Shown here piece after piece: positions 34,012 to 45,914 of a stretch of 46,648 nt of DNA (positions within the stretch are counted from its first letter, which is position 1; every line of letters begins with the position of its first letter). A program made the position numbers and the translations under genes. The stretch spans positions 1 through 46,648 of the forward strand of contig MVAQ01000172.1 of assembly GCA_014825775.1 (NCBI GenBank), read 5' to 3'. The notes under the pieces were generated by a model. The model was not told the origin of the DNA and did no database searches. It was given only the letters and a program-made list of their open reading frames with translations. Source of the stretch: Krasilnikovozyma curviuscula (lineage: Eukaryota > Basidiomycota > Tremellomycetes > Cystofilobasidiales > Mrakiaceae).

Positions 34012-35632
34012 ATGACGTCGAGCTATCTAACAGACCATGTGGACCTTCGTCTTGACTCTCAGTCAGCCATTGAGACTACGATTCTGCCCCCGCACAACGC
34101 GCCACGGAACAACACTGTCGAGTCCGAACCTCCCTATTCGAATTTCAGTCGATCCCAACGGATTCTGATCATCACGACAGCATCTCTTGCTGCAACCTTC
34201 TCTGGTTTTGCATCCAACATATATTTTCCAGTCATCCCCACCATTGCTACCGCGCTTCACACCACCACCGAAAACATGAATCTCACAGTCACTGCATACA
34301 TGATTTTTCAGGCAGTGTGTCCAACTTTCTGGGGGTGAAAGCATTTATTGCCTTTTCAATATTTATCTCTTTGTCTAACGCTAGATTCCACTCGCTTAAC
34401 AGCGCGATATCCGATGTATATGGTCGAAGGTTGACACTCATCTCGACCCTCACCCTCTTTCTGGCAGCCTGCATCGGTCTCGCCCTCTCCCAGAAGTTTT
34501 ATCAGCTCCTCATATTTCGCTGCGTCCAAGCTGCTGGAAGCGCTAGCACGATCGCTATCGGTTCTGGTATCATTGGTGATTTGACAACGAAAGCAGAGAG
34601 GGGAGGATACATGGGGGTCTTCCAGACCGGATTGCTTTCACCACTTGGTGAGCGGGAACTCTTTTGGAACCCGGGGAAGACATCCTATCTAACTCTTCCT
34701 GTGTTCTAGCAATTGGGCCAGTCCTCGGTGGGATCTTCGCTGCGACGCTGGGATGGAGATCTATGTTTTGGTTTTTGGTCATCTACTCAGGTATATTTCT
34801 AGTGCTGTTGGTGCTCTTTCTCCCCGAAACTCTACGTTCTATCGTCGACAATGGCTCTCTCGAACCCTTCAAATTGGCCAAAACACCACTCGAATCCATT
34901 ATCGCCAACAGATCGGTCGCAAATTCAGCCCGTCCTCCCACCAAAACTGTCCATATTGATATTGCTGGACCAATTCGAATCCTTTTTGCGCCTGAAGTAT
35001 TCTTTGTGGCCTTGTTCCTCTCGATTCACTATGCGACCTGGCAGATGGCTCTCACCGCCCAAGCATCGCTGTTCACTTCCATCTACGGCCTCAGCGATAT
35101 TAACAATGGCCTGTGCTTCATCGCTAATGGTGTTGGCTGCATGGTTGGAACGCTCTCCACAGGACGGTTCCTTGACCGAGAATACAGACGATGCGAGGCT
35201 CGCTTCTCAGGCCCCCCAAACGAATTTCCGCTGGAAGAAGTCCGCCTGCGATCCGTCTGGTTATGGAGTCCAGTGCAATGCGGTGTCCTCCTTCTCTTCG
35301 GCTGGTCTCTGGACAAACAACTTGCTCTCGCGGCGCCAATCGTCGCTTCCTTTGCCCTCGCATGGACCGCCATGTCAACCCAGTCCGTCATCTCGACGTA
35401 CCTCGTCGACATTTTTCCACAGTCAGCAGCTTCAGCAACAGCCGCTTTAAATCTTGCTCGGTGCTTGGTTGGAGCGGGTGCGACGGGGTCCATCACGCCG
35501 TTGATGAATGCAATTGGCGTCGGGTGGGCGTTCACAATGTGGGCCGGCGTCATGGTTGTCTCATTGGGGCTGGTCATTTTCCCTATGAGACACGGAAAGA
35601 AGTGGAGAATGAGAAGAAGCTCTATCGCCTAG
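34012..35632 (+). CDS. MFS multidrug transporter, DHA1 type
   Basis: This is a proton-coupled drug or organic-ion exporter of the 12-helix DHA1 group, placed in the plasma membrane by family knowledge. Exons 34012-34334, 34403-34647 and 34710-35632 keep frame for 496 residues. After a polar N-terminus, helix 1 starts in RILIITTASLAATFSGFASN with YFPVIPTIA, as in Qdr/Aqr-type pumps. The loop 2-3 signature is FWGAISDVYGRRLTL. Next come FRCVQAAGSASTIAIGSGII, GVFQTGLLSPLAIGPVLGG (motif C region) and FLVIYSGIFLVLLVLFLPET. A central loop precedes helices 7-12, with LDREYRRCEARF in the second half. It shares its promoter with factor 2. The start is uncertain between 34012 and the in-frame ATG at 33916. 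The substrate cannot be read from sequence. Confidence 0.9.
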
Positions 35633-35749
35633 CTTGAGGTCCGACGGAGAGAAAACAAGCTGAGATCCTGTCTGTTCGCTCCAGGCGCTGCATCCTCGAT
35701 ATCATATTTATTCCATGTTTAGCGATTGTAAAGCGAATTATAATTATAT

Positions 35750-38700
35750 TTATACTTTTGATTTTTCGTTTTGTTTTGACACAAGCAGTGCGCTAGCCTC
35801 GAGAAGGACCGACTGGGGCATCGAAGCCATGCTGGCGACAGCGATCGCATGCGACTTTTTGTTGACACCAGGGACGAGCCTGTAATCAAAAGAGTAACCT
35901 TGGCCCTAAGAGAAGATAAGAGAAGATCGGAAAGGGGATAGATAGCGTATCAGCGTCTAGGAAGGGATCTGATTGAGCGAGGTAGTAATACACTTACAGC
36001 AAGTCCCTCTTCCGACAACACAACTCTAGTGCAAAGAAACTCTACTCCTGGTGTAGCGGATAATAGGTCTGCCACTTCGTGATGATGAGTGGCGAACAGC
36101 GCTCGGCTCTTGTTGATGTTTAGGATGTGATTGATTGAGGCGACAGCGATAGCGATTCCTCCATCGTTGTCCGTACCACGGCCAACTTCATCTAAAATGA
36201 CGAGGCTTCTTTCAGTAGCAGAATTGAGGATGTGAGCAGTCTCTTTCATTTCGACCACTGCAAAACAAGGAGTCGGTCAGATGGTGTCAATTCCAAATAG
36301 AAAGAAAAAAGAAATTTTGGCGCACTAAAAGTGGACATGTCGTTATACAGATCATCTCCGGATCCAATTCTCGACAGCACCGAGTCACAGATGCCAATTC
36401 TAGCGTATGAGGCAGGGACGTAGCTCCCGCACTGAGCCAGCATGACAATCAGAGCAATCATCCTCAGGAACGTTGACTTTCCTCCCATGTTGGCACCAGT
36501 GATGATCTTCATTCGATTATGCTCCTTCATCTCGAGCGAGTTGGAGACGAACGTTCTCAGTTGACGCGTTGCGAGTCCTACTTCTACCGTGGGATGTCGT
36601 CCATCTTTGATGTCGAGAGTCGTACTATGAAACAAGCAGAAGTCAGAACTATCTATGATGAGATAAAAGATGTCAGTGGGAACTTTTTCTCACCTGTCAT
36701 CAACAACTGGTGCGACCCATTGAAGCTCCTCAGCGACTTGGGCAAAGCTTTGAGCCACATCAATCTCGTCGATCACAAACGCGTTCTTCTGAAGAGATGG
36801 AGCATTCTTGATAATCTAAAAAAAGAAAAAAACAGAGCTATAATTAGTGACGTGAAGCGTACAGCTGACAGACGTAAACAGGGCTGACATCTTGTTTCAA
36901 ATTCTCGATGATTAGATCTTGCTCTGCAAATATTTGCTCTTGGAGATTCGAGAGATTTTGTCCAATGTTCGTCCATGGCTAAAAACGAAAAATTCATTAG
37001 GTGAGCTCTTGAAGGATTGAGACTGCACAGTGAAACTTACTGGATAAACCACAGTCGCCGAGCTTTTCAAGATCTTGAAAACTGAACCTTTAAAAATCGG
37101 CGATGACTGCATTTTCTTAGCAGCTGAAGCTGACGATCGAATATAATACCCGTCTCGAGATGACACCATCTTTACCGTCGCACCTTTGTTGGTTGGAAGG
37201 GAACTGTAGTCGGCCAAAGAAGCACAACAGCGAGAGATAAAATTTGTGAAACTTACCGAACTGGTTCTTCAGTTTACTCAAAATGTCTTCCACTTGTTCG
37301 TGAATAAGGCGAACCTCATTGACAAGATGCTGAAGATGTTGCGATGAGGTAGTACGAACAACACTGTCACCGTAAGACTTGAGCACCAAACTATCTTCAT
37401 CTTCCTTCCCATCTAATTGAGAGTCCTCTTCCAGAATATTTGAGGTAAACGTTGGCGAGTTTGACAACGAAGAAGATTGATCGTTGAGAGATTCCTCCAG
37501 TCGCTGAAGTAGGTTGTTGAGAGGGTCAACTTGCCCTGTGATTGAGTCGAGAGAGGTCCAATCTATGGCCGATGGAGCTGCTGATGAAGATATCTTTGAT
37601 TTATGCCGTTGGTTCTTTCGTTCCATGTGAATTCGACTCAGGACTCGATTCGTTATCTTGATTGATTGCATAACCAAAACAAGGTCGAACTCAGAAGACT
37701 TCTTCATCAGGAAACCTATATGCAAGCAGTTACATCAGAGACAGAAACAATAGAGTGAGATTGACAAAGGAAAAACCTACGTTGCATCACTTTACTCAAG
37801 TCAGGTATCTCTTTCAGATTCAACCGCAGATCCTCTCTGAGCTCCTTGAACTTGAAGAAGATCGTAACCATTGTCTGCCTAAACGTGATGTTTCCCAGTA
37901 TGGTAGACGGAGACGCTTAACCGCACTCACGATGTCAGATCATGTTCAACTGCAACACTGCTGCGTTACGCAAACTACTCACAGAGTACATTCCCTAACA
38001 GCCTGGCTCCGCCTAAACTACAAGTCCTCTTCACGACTTTCAGCAACGTTCCCTTTCCACCACTCCCTTTCTGAGTGAGACTAGCTGACAAGTTCCCAGA
38101 CGAAACATCAGACAGGGTCTTCGATTTAATCTCCAATGCTAAAAGCGTTGAAGCATCGATTCGCATCACCGAGTCCTGAGCAATTTCTGTAATTGACGAA
38201 GGTGTTGAAGCTGATATGGACGATGATGAGGAAGGAATTGCGAGTGGTGTTGAGGCAAGCAAGTTGCGAGCAAAGTATCGTTGGAGAAGGCTAGTGACTG
38301 GTTCTTCATCTGTTGGTGGTGTTAAAGGAAAATTGTCGAGGAAAGTGGTCGTTGAAATCAGGTCGCGATTGATCTGAGACCAGAAGGGATGTGAAGTCGA
38401 TCCTCCTTCAGCTTCCCTGTTCCGATATTTCTGAAGTGAATTCCTGAGAGTGTGGTCCATCACCAGTTCAGTTGGTGCCAGCCTAGCGATAGTATCCCTG
38501 AGATCCGCAACCTTGAGGAACCTCTGAGAGTAATATTCGCCGGTGGAGACATCCGACCATGCCAGGTCGACCATATTCACCCCTTTTTTTTCTGAAAGAG
38601 AAGAGTACGCCTTGATCGCCAGGACAAAATTGCTGTCTTCTCCATTCCGGCTAGCATGGTCGTAAGTGCCAGGAGTAACGATCCGGCTGAGCTTCCTCTC

Positions 38701-39599
38701 AAACTTCTTCACGGCGATTCCTTTACTGTTTGTGGGAGACGGTATGAGGTATTCATCGACGATGAGGACTGTTCGCTGGTGTTCGAGAACAAGGGTTCGG
38801 AGGTGAGATTCTAGGGTGTCGATTGGGAAGCCAGCCATGCTTCAGAAGAGGAGAATGGGAGTTTCAGAGTCGACGGTGGGAGTCAAAAACAATCCAGGAA
38901 ATTAATTACTCGTGACGATCACCTCCAAATGGCTTACTCTGTTTCCAACGAGGAAGTGGAGAAAATTATGATCAGTCTGGAGTTTGCGACGCGCTAGAGA
39001 AGCGCAATCGGAAACGACATACGTACTGTCGCTCTGATTCCCAACAATCTTGAGATCTCTTTCACCTGATCAAAGTAACTCTCGTAGAAACCTCCAACCT
39101 TGGTCAACACCAAGCCTTCCGGGTACTCCTTCCTCATTTTCAGGATCACTTTGATTACTTCCTGGTTTTTGAAGAAATCAGAGTAATATTTGTTGATCCA
39201 GGGAATTGAAAGGTCAGACCCTATCAACTGTGGAAGGAAACTCTGAGTTGAGAGCGATTCGGCGAGAAGGGGGGCCCAGTGAGGTGGAGGCGAAGCGGAA
39301 GAGGAGAACGAGGGACAAGAGGGCGGCAGCTCAAAGGTAGGGAGTATACTTCTGGACTGATTAATATCCATCTCGTTGAAGAGGTCTTCGTCGCCTTTAC
39401 TGTCATCGTGCACTCTAAGCCTGTCTTCGAGGCGGTCACCTGAGGGGAGCTCTGAGGAGAAGAACCGAAATGATGGTCGGAACGACTTAGCCAGTATCCT
39501 TCCTGTGAAAGATGAGAATGATCTAGGAGAACTATGTATATTTCTGCTCGACCTGATGCACCGATACAGGAGAGGAGCTGCCATGCTGGATGACAGCAT
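35750..39599 (-). CDS. msh1: Mitochondrial MutS homologue Msh1
   Basis: This is a DNA mismatch recognition ATPase acting on mitochondrial DNA. The N-terminus is Arg/Ser-rich without acids (MLSSSMAAPLLYRCIRSSRN), as expected for a mitochondrial presequence. Domain I follows with VLTKVGGFYESYFDQ, the Phe-Tyr-Glu mismatch-contact motif. Middle exons (38838-37975 and 37725-36900) match connector and lever domains (LAWSDVSTGEYYSQRF, KRTCSLGGARLLGNVLCEPL). The ATPase domain has Walker A KIITGANMGGKST, then FLRMIALIVMLAQCGSYVPA, RIGSGDDLY, and Walker B LVILDEVGRGTDNDGG with the following THHHEVADL. The stop is at 35750-35752. No GIY-YIG domain of plant type is present. The gene converges with the MFS transporter; stop codons are about 120 bp apart. 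Confidence 0.93.
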
Positions 39600-40567
39600 T
39601 TGACACTTGATGCTACCCAACCTGTCGTTCTAAGCAGACCTATGATCTTGTCATTGGATGCGAGATTATATCGCCAGAGGGGATTGCAAGACGGGTTGAC
39701 TGTTCAACGGCACGTGCAAGACATGAGAATGAGCACGACATAAAAAGAGCACGCTCCCTTCACGCGCAGGCGAACTTGATCGCTCACTCAGACTCAGGCT
39801 TGCTGATTTTTTATTTATTTACTATTTCAAAGGGAACAGATGCCTCATCTGGATATGAGGATTCGCTGTAGTAGGAAGTCAAAGCGGGAAACGACGCTTC
39901 TGAGAAGATTCGAAGTTCTTCCCAGCTGTCTCGCTCTATCTCTAGAACAGCGTCCCATGAGACTCCTTCATTATGACGGTCAATGTCGGTTTATCCTAAG
40001 CATTCATCTTTCTTCTGGTCGATCATGACTGCTAACCTTATCTACTCATAATCGCATCCACTTTCGGTTCGGAACGCTTGATTGCATCTCGCTTCCATCA
40101 CCGGTCTTTAACCTAACGATTTCTTTAGCCTCATCTTCTCAACTATATAGATATTATTCTTTCTTGCATTGTTTTTACAGGCGTTTGTCCTTTGGTGCTG
40201 TGATTTCCATCGACGATCTATCACGGAGAATTGGAAGGTTCCTCATGGAAATGCACCGCAGTATGGAAACAGAGAATTATAGGGTGGCATTAGTCACAAG
40301 GACCCCTAGTATGAGGGCGGATCTTTCAGTTCCTGGGCGGCGGTGCTACTGAGGAAGAAACTCGTAGTGAATGTTGATCTTTGCGACTTTCCGAGAGGAC
40401 AACAAAAGTTGTTGTCAGGAGATGGGCCGAAGCCGCGCATTGTCACCGGGTCAGACTGACTGCACAACTGAAATCGCTGTCTTGCAGCGCACGAAACCCA
40501 GCAAGCATATAGAAAAAAGAATCCCATGCCAAGTCATAAGCCTACTGAACCGAAAATCTCAATAGAT
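39600..40567. other. Nearly 1 kb without a confident gene
   Basis: This region lies between the msh1 start and the uL22 stop. It should contain the msh1 promoter; a CACGTG (E-box) is present at about 39711-39716. A possible small plus-strand gene is listed separately. No RNA gene or repeat is recognised. Confidence 0.5.
39840..40352 (+). CDS. Possible small spliced gene, function unknown
   Basis: Two short open stretches could be exons. The first starts at 39840 (MPHLDMRIRCSRK) and stays open to about 39980. The second begins after a pyrimidine-rich acceptor ending at 40180 and runs to a stop at 40350-40352 (FGAVISIDDLSRRIGRF, MEMHRSMETENYRV). An alternative frame in the first stretch (SSSQLSRSISRTASHETPS) looks at least as protein-like. 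I recognise no family, and the joins are not fixed. It may also be part of an untranslated leader or not a gene at all. Confidence 0.2.
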
Positions 40568-41519
40568 TTACACCTCGATGGCCTTGATCTCCTCAACCTT
40601 AGCAGCCTTCTCAGTCTTAGACAAGCCCTTGGCCTTCTCGACCTGGACGTCTGAGGTGGTGAGGATGACCTCAATGTGGGTTGGGTGACCCTTGTATGGG
40701 TTGATACGACCGTGGGCACGGTACGTTCTTCGGTGCGTCTTTGGAGCTTGTTGGACACAGATGTTTTTGATGATCTGGATGGGTGATATAGCGAATTTGA
40801 TTTGGTGACGATTGTAATAGTTATTTCATGAGATTCAGTGCATGATCAAGGAAATTGAGCGATAGGTTAGTTTTGTATAATTTTTCTTCCTCATCAGCGG
40901 AATGGTGCAGGAGCATCAAGAAAGAGCACGTACGAGGTCCTCAACATCGAGACCCTTAGCGTCGGCGTTCGATTCAGCGTTCTTGAGGAGACGGAGGATG
41001 AATCGGACGGACTTCTCTGGCCAACGACCTACAGAAGCAACAGTGTCAGTTTTCTTGACTTTCTTGGATTCAATGACCCCAACACCGTATCTTTCCCCCC
41101 TATTCAACACTAAATTACAGCACGCACCCTTGGTAGTTCCGAACTGCTTAGCCTGGGAAGCTCTTCCAATACCACCGGCGTATCTTCTGAATGGGATAAC
41201 CTGCTTGTGCTCCTGGACATCAGCGAGGTAGGTGTAAGCCTTAGCGAGCTTCAATCCTATAGCAACAACATATTTCCAGTCAGTCCAAATGAATCAACTA
41301 GAAAGTTGTCTCGAAGTGTACTAACCGTTAAGAGCGGCAGCAACCTCTCTCATGTTCTTGAAGTGGGTTCTGAGGTACTCTCCGCGGGACTTGGCGGCTG
41401 ATAGAACACAAACACAGAGACCACAGTCAGCTCCTTCATCTTCCCCATTCTCCTAGAATGTTCGACCACTCACATTTCTCTGGGTTGGCAGCAACGATGG
41501 CGGAGGCGTAACGAACCAT
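40568..41519 (-). CDS. rpl17: Ribosomal protein uL22 (Rpl17)
   Basis: This is a large-subunit ribosomal protein lining the exit tunnel. It starts [20 protein letters not shown] and continues through [99 protein letters not shown] and [20 protein letters not shown], ending [10 protein letters not shown]. The match to eukaryotic L17 is full length. Five or six exons are visible. A CAG directly before the ATG on the minus strand, and a strong GTGAGC donor at about 41772, suggest a 5' UTR intron of about 250 bp. The gene diverges from eL42. Confidence 0.96.
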
Positions 41520-42170
41520 CTGATTTTGACGACAGACACAGAACGATGGAGTCAGTAAGAGCTCTTCCTACTAAATATATGTTTGACCCTGCTGCTGATG
41601 CGGTTGGTCCTGGTGCTGAGGCTGCTGTCCCTGCTCCACCACCCAATGCCTATCCTGCCTGCTAACTGAACCTCTATCTGCTCTGCTGTCGCTGCTGCTG
41701 CTACTGAAATTGCTGATCCTGATGCTGACATATGTCCTAGACTATCCTTGTTCATGAAAAGAAACGCTCACCTTGACAAACTTGAAGACTGACGAAGGGG
41801 AAACCTGCAAGCTCGAACTTGAAATCCCTCTGCGGCAGACCAAAATCTTGTGGCGCTGTTAGCCTTCGCGCAGGCGGCAGGCCACATCGTGGGAAAAACT
41901 TCTTAAAACTGTACAGCGTCTGCATGCGCGAGACCGCTGTTCCTCTTGCGCCACAAGACGCTAGGCTGTCTGACAGAGTGACCAGTCCACCCAGAGTGCT
42001 TGTCGTCAGTCTCTTCTTCAAGTTTCACGTGAGTGGTTACTGTGCCTACTGCTGCTGTACAGAGCTATTCTGACTGAAGGGTTTTCTCTCTCGAACAAAC
42101 CAATTCTCTCGCCTTGCTCACCACCGTATTATTCCACACGAATCGAATCTCAAAACCTTACGACAATAGC
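41520..42170. promoter_or_regulatory. Bidirectional ribosomal-protein promoter with inverted 11-bp motif
   Basis: About 650 bp separate the uL22 and eL42 start codons. TCTTGTGGCGC at 41846-41856 and its exact reverse complement GCGCCACAAGA at 41948-41958 face opposite ways, about 90 bp apart. One copy is oriented towards each gene. The part at 41525-41772 is probably the uL22 5' UTR intron and has a GCT-rich low-complexity stretch near 41585-41700. The motif is not one I can name; a shared ribosomal-protein-gene regulator is the natural guess. Confidence 0.5.
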
Positions 42171-43216
42171 ATGGTCAACGTCCCAAAAACCCGAAGAACC
42201 TACTGCAAGGGTAAGGCTTGCAAGAAGCACACGTGAGTAGGATTTCCAGCTTGGGGGAGAACGAAGGAAATGGGAGGAAGAGTGAAGGAATTAGGGACGA
42301 AGTTGACATGAGGTGTATGGAGGCTGATACTTTACCCTGTGTCCTTCAACTGCAGCCCACACAAAGTCACCCAATACAAGACCGGAAAGGCTTCCCTTTT
42401 CGCTCAGGGTAAGAGACGTTACGACCGGTACGTTGGGTTTTGCATTGACATTCACTCCTCGAAGCCTCGTACTTACAATACTTGCTATGTCTCTTTTTTC
42501 GTTGGCATTGATTGCTATTGGATGATGGATTGGTGAATTGCTATGTCTGTGTCGTTTCAATTGGTGGTGGTCTGTGCTTGGATTGGGGTAATATAGAAAG
42601 CAGTCCGGTTATGGTGGTCAGACTAAGCCAGTCTTCCACAAGAAGGCCAAGACTGTAAGTCGATTGTCTTTCAGAGATTATTGTTGGTTGCTAGTGTGAT
42701 GGAGCGCTCATCATCTGCTTCTTATTGTCTACTTGCTACCTCGCTGTCGCTGGCCTCACATCACCTTCCTCGCCCAATCAACAAACATACACCCTCAATT
42801 TATCTTCTCAATAACACTTGTCTTGTCATTTCCTAATACATCACATATACTCTCACCCGTGCATCATACTTTCAACAACCTTGCTTTTCCGCCATCATCA
42901 AATCTTCAAACTCATCCTTTTTGACCCTTTCACTTGCATTTTTATCCTCGACATTCAACTTCTCCTCAATTCTAAAAACCGCCGAACAACACCAACAGAC
43001 CAAGAAGGTCGTCCTCCGTCTCGAGTGCACCGTCTGCAAGTACAAGGCCCAGATGACCCTCAAGAGATGCAAGCACTTCGAGCTTGGTGGTGACAAGAAG
43101 ACCAAGGGAGGTACGTATCAACCACAACCCTTTCCTTCTTTGCTATTTTCAGGGTCTAGCTCAAAACCAGAACTGAACTATTTCTGTTTTTGTTTACAGC
43201 TGCTATCCAGTTCTAA
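42171..43216 (+). CDS. rpl42: Ribosomal protein eL42 (Rpl42/L44e)
   Basis: This is a large-subunit protein at the E site of the ribosome. Exons begin at 42171 ([20 protein letters not shown]); the following ones encode [60 protein letters not shown] and [20 protein letters not shown], ending GAAIQF. The four zinc-binding cysteines (C12, C17 and the CTVC pair) are in place. Residue 56 is Pro, the form associated in other fungi with cycloheximide sensitivity; Gln at this position gives resistance. One intron (42655-42998) is 344 bp, much longer than usual here. I looked in it for C/D-box snoRNA signals and saw none convincing. Confidence 0.96.
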
Positions 43217-43535
43217 GCGAATTCCAACATTTGGTTTCCGTTTTCTGGTTTTCTGTTCTGGCGAAGCTTGGTTTTATTTCTTGGAGGGAAAGGATGGGTG
43301 TAATCGTCTCAATCTGGGACTGTTCACTTGCTTTCAACTCTGAGTGTTAGCCAGGTGGACATTTTCTTCTTGTTTGTGATGGAATTGAATTAAGGAGAAT
43401 ACTAAACATGATGATATCAAGACGCAAGAATTTGAACGAGAAGGAAGACGACAAAGTAAAATAGATGTCTCCCTATAGTGAATGAAGGAGGGAGTGACCC
43501 GATGCTTTCAAGGTCCATTCCACAGAAACTATCAC
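43217..43535. other. Convergent 3' flanks of eL42 and the P450
   Basis: A 319-bp tail-to-tail gap with A/T-rich stretches. An open frame running through from the eL42 exon is a shadow. Nothing else is seen. Confidence 0.6.
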
Positions 43536-45914
43536 TCAAGAGATATACGGCGTCACCTTCAGCGGCAAAGAAGCCCCTTCATCAGCTCCGCCTTTGACGT
43601 GCGGTCGAATGACGACGCTGTCAAGTAAACCATGGAAGGAAGGGAAGGCAAGTTGTATCAGTAACGATAAAACCACTCGAAAACAACCAAAAAATCAAGG
43701 AAAACTTACAAATACTTCTTCTTCTCGAACTCCAACCTCTGGTCTACATGCCTAAATACAAATGCCTTTACTAGTACAAATAGGATGGCTTTCACCTCAG
43801 CGAGTGCGAAGCGATAGCCGATGCAACTGCGAGCGCCACCAACGAAAGTTGCGATGTGCGAGTATGCACCGGGAACGGCGTGTGCTGAAGCCGGGATACC
43901 GTCTGGCATCAGCCACCGGGAAGGGAGGAATTGTTTGGACGTCGGTCCCCAGATAGACGGGAGCGTATTTAGGTTGATGATCGCTGCCAGGGAATTATTT
44001 GTCAGAAAAGACCAACATCACTGTGAGGGAGGAAGAAACTCACGAATAAAGATTGAAGTACCCTTCTTGATGGGGATTTCAGTCATCACTCTCCCATTTC
44101 GAGTGTTAGTCACTGGGTGTAGGAGAGGTAACATGTCGTCTTTCCCAGCCTCTCGATGTGTGCTTGACACCGCTGGATACAGTCGGAGCGTTTCCTTTAC
44201 CACCTGCATCCATAGAATGTGGGAGAAAGAGTGATTCGGTCACTGAAAGGGTATCAGTAGGAGGTGGAATACCCACAGCGTCGAGGTATGGAAGCGCAAC
44301 GAGCTCCTCCATGACAGGCGCCTCGCTCTTCACGCTCAGCAGCTCTTCTCGGAGTCTATCCTGGACTTCAGGATTACTTGCTAGAGAGTACAGAGCCCAA
44401 CCTATTGTTGTAGCAGAGGTTTCTTGACCTGCGACCATGAAGGTGCTGATTTGTCCTAGCAGCTGACGGTCACTTATCTTCTGTGACAGGGGGACATCGG
44501 TAGCCAAATTTGCTCGAACTATCGACGGCGATTGATGACAATCAGAGGTCATATTTAGAAACCCGATCGAGGAGAGGAAGAAACTCACTCATGGTACTGA
44601 GCAGATCCTTTCCAACATGAAGATCTTCTTTGGTTACGGATATACCCTTCTCACCTTGAGCCAATGCTGCCAGGACCGCTCGTTTCTTGGACTGGACAAG
44701 CTCTGTACCGATCTTTTCCACTGTCTTCATCGCGATAGCAGATTTCAGAACCGATCGAGTTGGCTGAGACAAGACAACATTCTCAGTCAACGAGGAATGA
44801 CTGAAGCAAGAAGTCGGGATCGCTAACAAAATATTTCTTTAAAATTGGAAAGAAACTAGAGAGGACGACCATAAGTGACATCTCACTCCCAGTCACCCAC
44901 ATGTCGTGGAATGCATCTGCTAGTTTGTTGTCTTCAGAGCTGAGGGAGTTAAAGCGATACCCAAAACCTCAAGATAATAATACCCGATCAGAAACAGACT
45001 GGGAAGGATACTGATGAGAGATGTTCACCTGTATCTCCGATGATATCTAAAGTACACTTGTCAAGCCATTTCAGCATTTCCGTCCGTGTTGTTGTTTCGT
45101 CAATCTCTTCAAGCATCTTGTCCCTCAGCTACAACACGAATACAGAGTCATAGTTATTATTACTCTGATGGAACACATTAGAACAAGGACACTTCTCACC
45201 AGATAAGCGTACGAGAAAAATGTTTCAGTCATCCCCCTGACGACTCCAGTCGAGAACGCATGCGCCATGATCTTCCGCACACGTCTGTGGTCATCACCTT
45301 CAGCGTAGACCAAGCCCTCTCCCAACAAACCTTTGAGAACCACACGGACTCGTTCAGGCTTAGGATAGTCGTAACCGTGCGCCATAATACTGGATACCAA
45401 AGAGCAATCAGAATTACAACTGGAAGTGACAGGTTCGAGGAAGAGGGAACACACTGAGCGACAGCTTTAGGATCTGCAGTAAAGAACCTTTGAGTCTAAT
45501 CGACAACAACGAATGTGCCAGAGTCGATTGCTTGGTGAGGTTGGGCACGCGAAGGACGTAGAGACCAAAAAGACGAGACTTACTCCCATGAACCCAGTAT
45601 ACTTCAACGTCGGTCCAAACTCGTTTACAAGTGCTTCGTGTCCCTCACCAGGCTCCATCTTGTATAGCGCTCTGTAAATCCCGTCAATCAAGCGCCTGAC
45701 TCTAGTTCGTAAACAAACGAAGGGCATTGACTCACTTCGTATTGCCAAAAATAAGAGAATCACGTTTTGGGCCAGGGAGATTGGAGAAGCTGTTGTATTG
45801 AGAAGCCAGGCAAAATTGCCAGAAGAAGAGAGCTGATGAAGCTACAACTGCTGAGAGGAGAACTCCTGGGAAGGTGAACAGGTGAGGGGTGAGGAATGTT
45901 GAGATTGTTGACAT
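43536..45914 (-). CDS. Cytochrome P450 monooxygenase
   Basis: This is an ER-anchored haem-thiolate monooxygenase. The N-terminus has a membrane anchor ([20 protein letters not shown]), then [15 protein letters not shown], the proline hinge. Further landmarks in order are [40 protein letters not shown] (helix C WxxxR region with His-Arg), [17 protein letters not shown] (I-helix oxygen-binding motif), [10 protein letters not shown] (ExxR), FLPSRW (PERF region) and [17 protein letters not shown] (Cys haem ligand). The last exon ends [10 protein letters not shown] with the stop at 43536-43538. All core motifs are intact. The overall look, including YDYPKP and [12 protein letters not shown], resembles the basidiomycete CYP group that includes astaxanthin synthase CrtS, but the residues are too divergent to claim that activity. 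About ten exons. A reductase partner is not nearby. Confidence 0.92.

Noticed and set aside
41552..41755. Short Ala/Ser-rich frames in the uL22/eL42 promoter
   Set aside because: They arise from GCT-rich low-complexity DNA inside the probable uL22 5' UTR intron.
42655..42998. A snoRNA in the long eL42 intron
   Set aside because: I looked for paired C (RTGATGA) and D (CTGA) boxes and for H/ACA form and found no convincing set.
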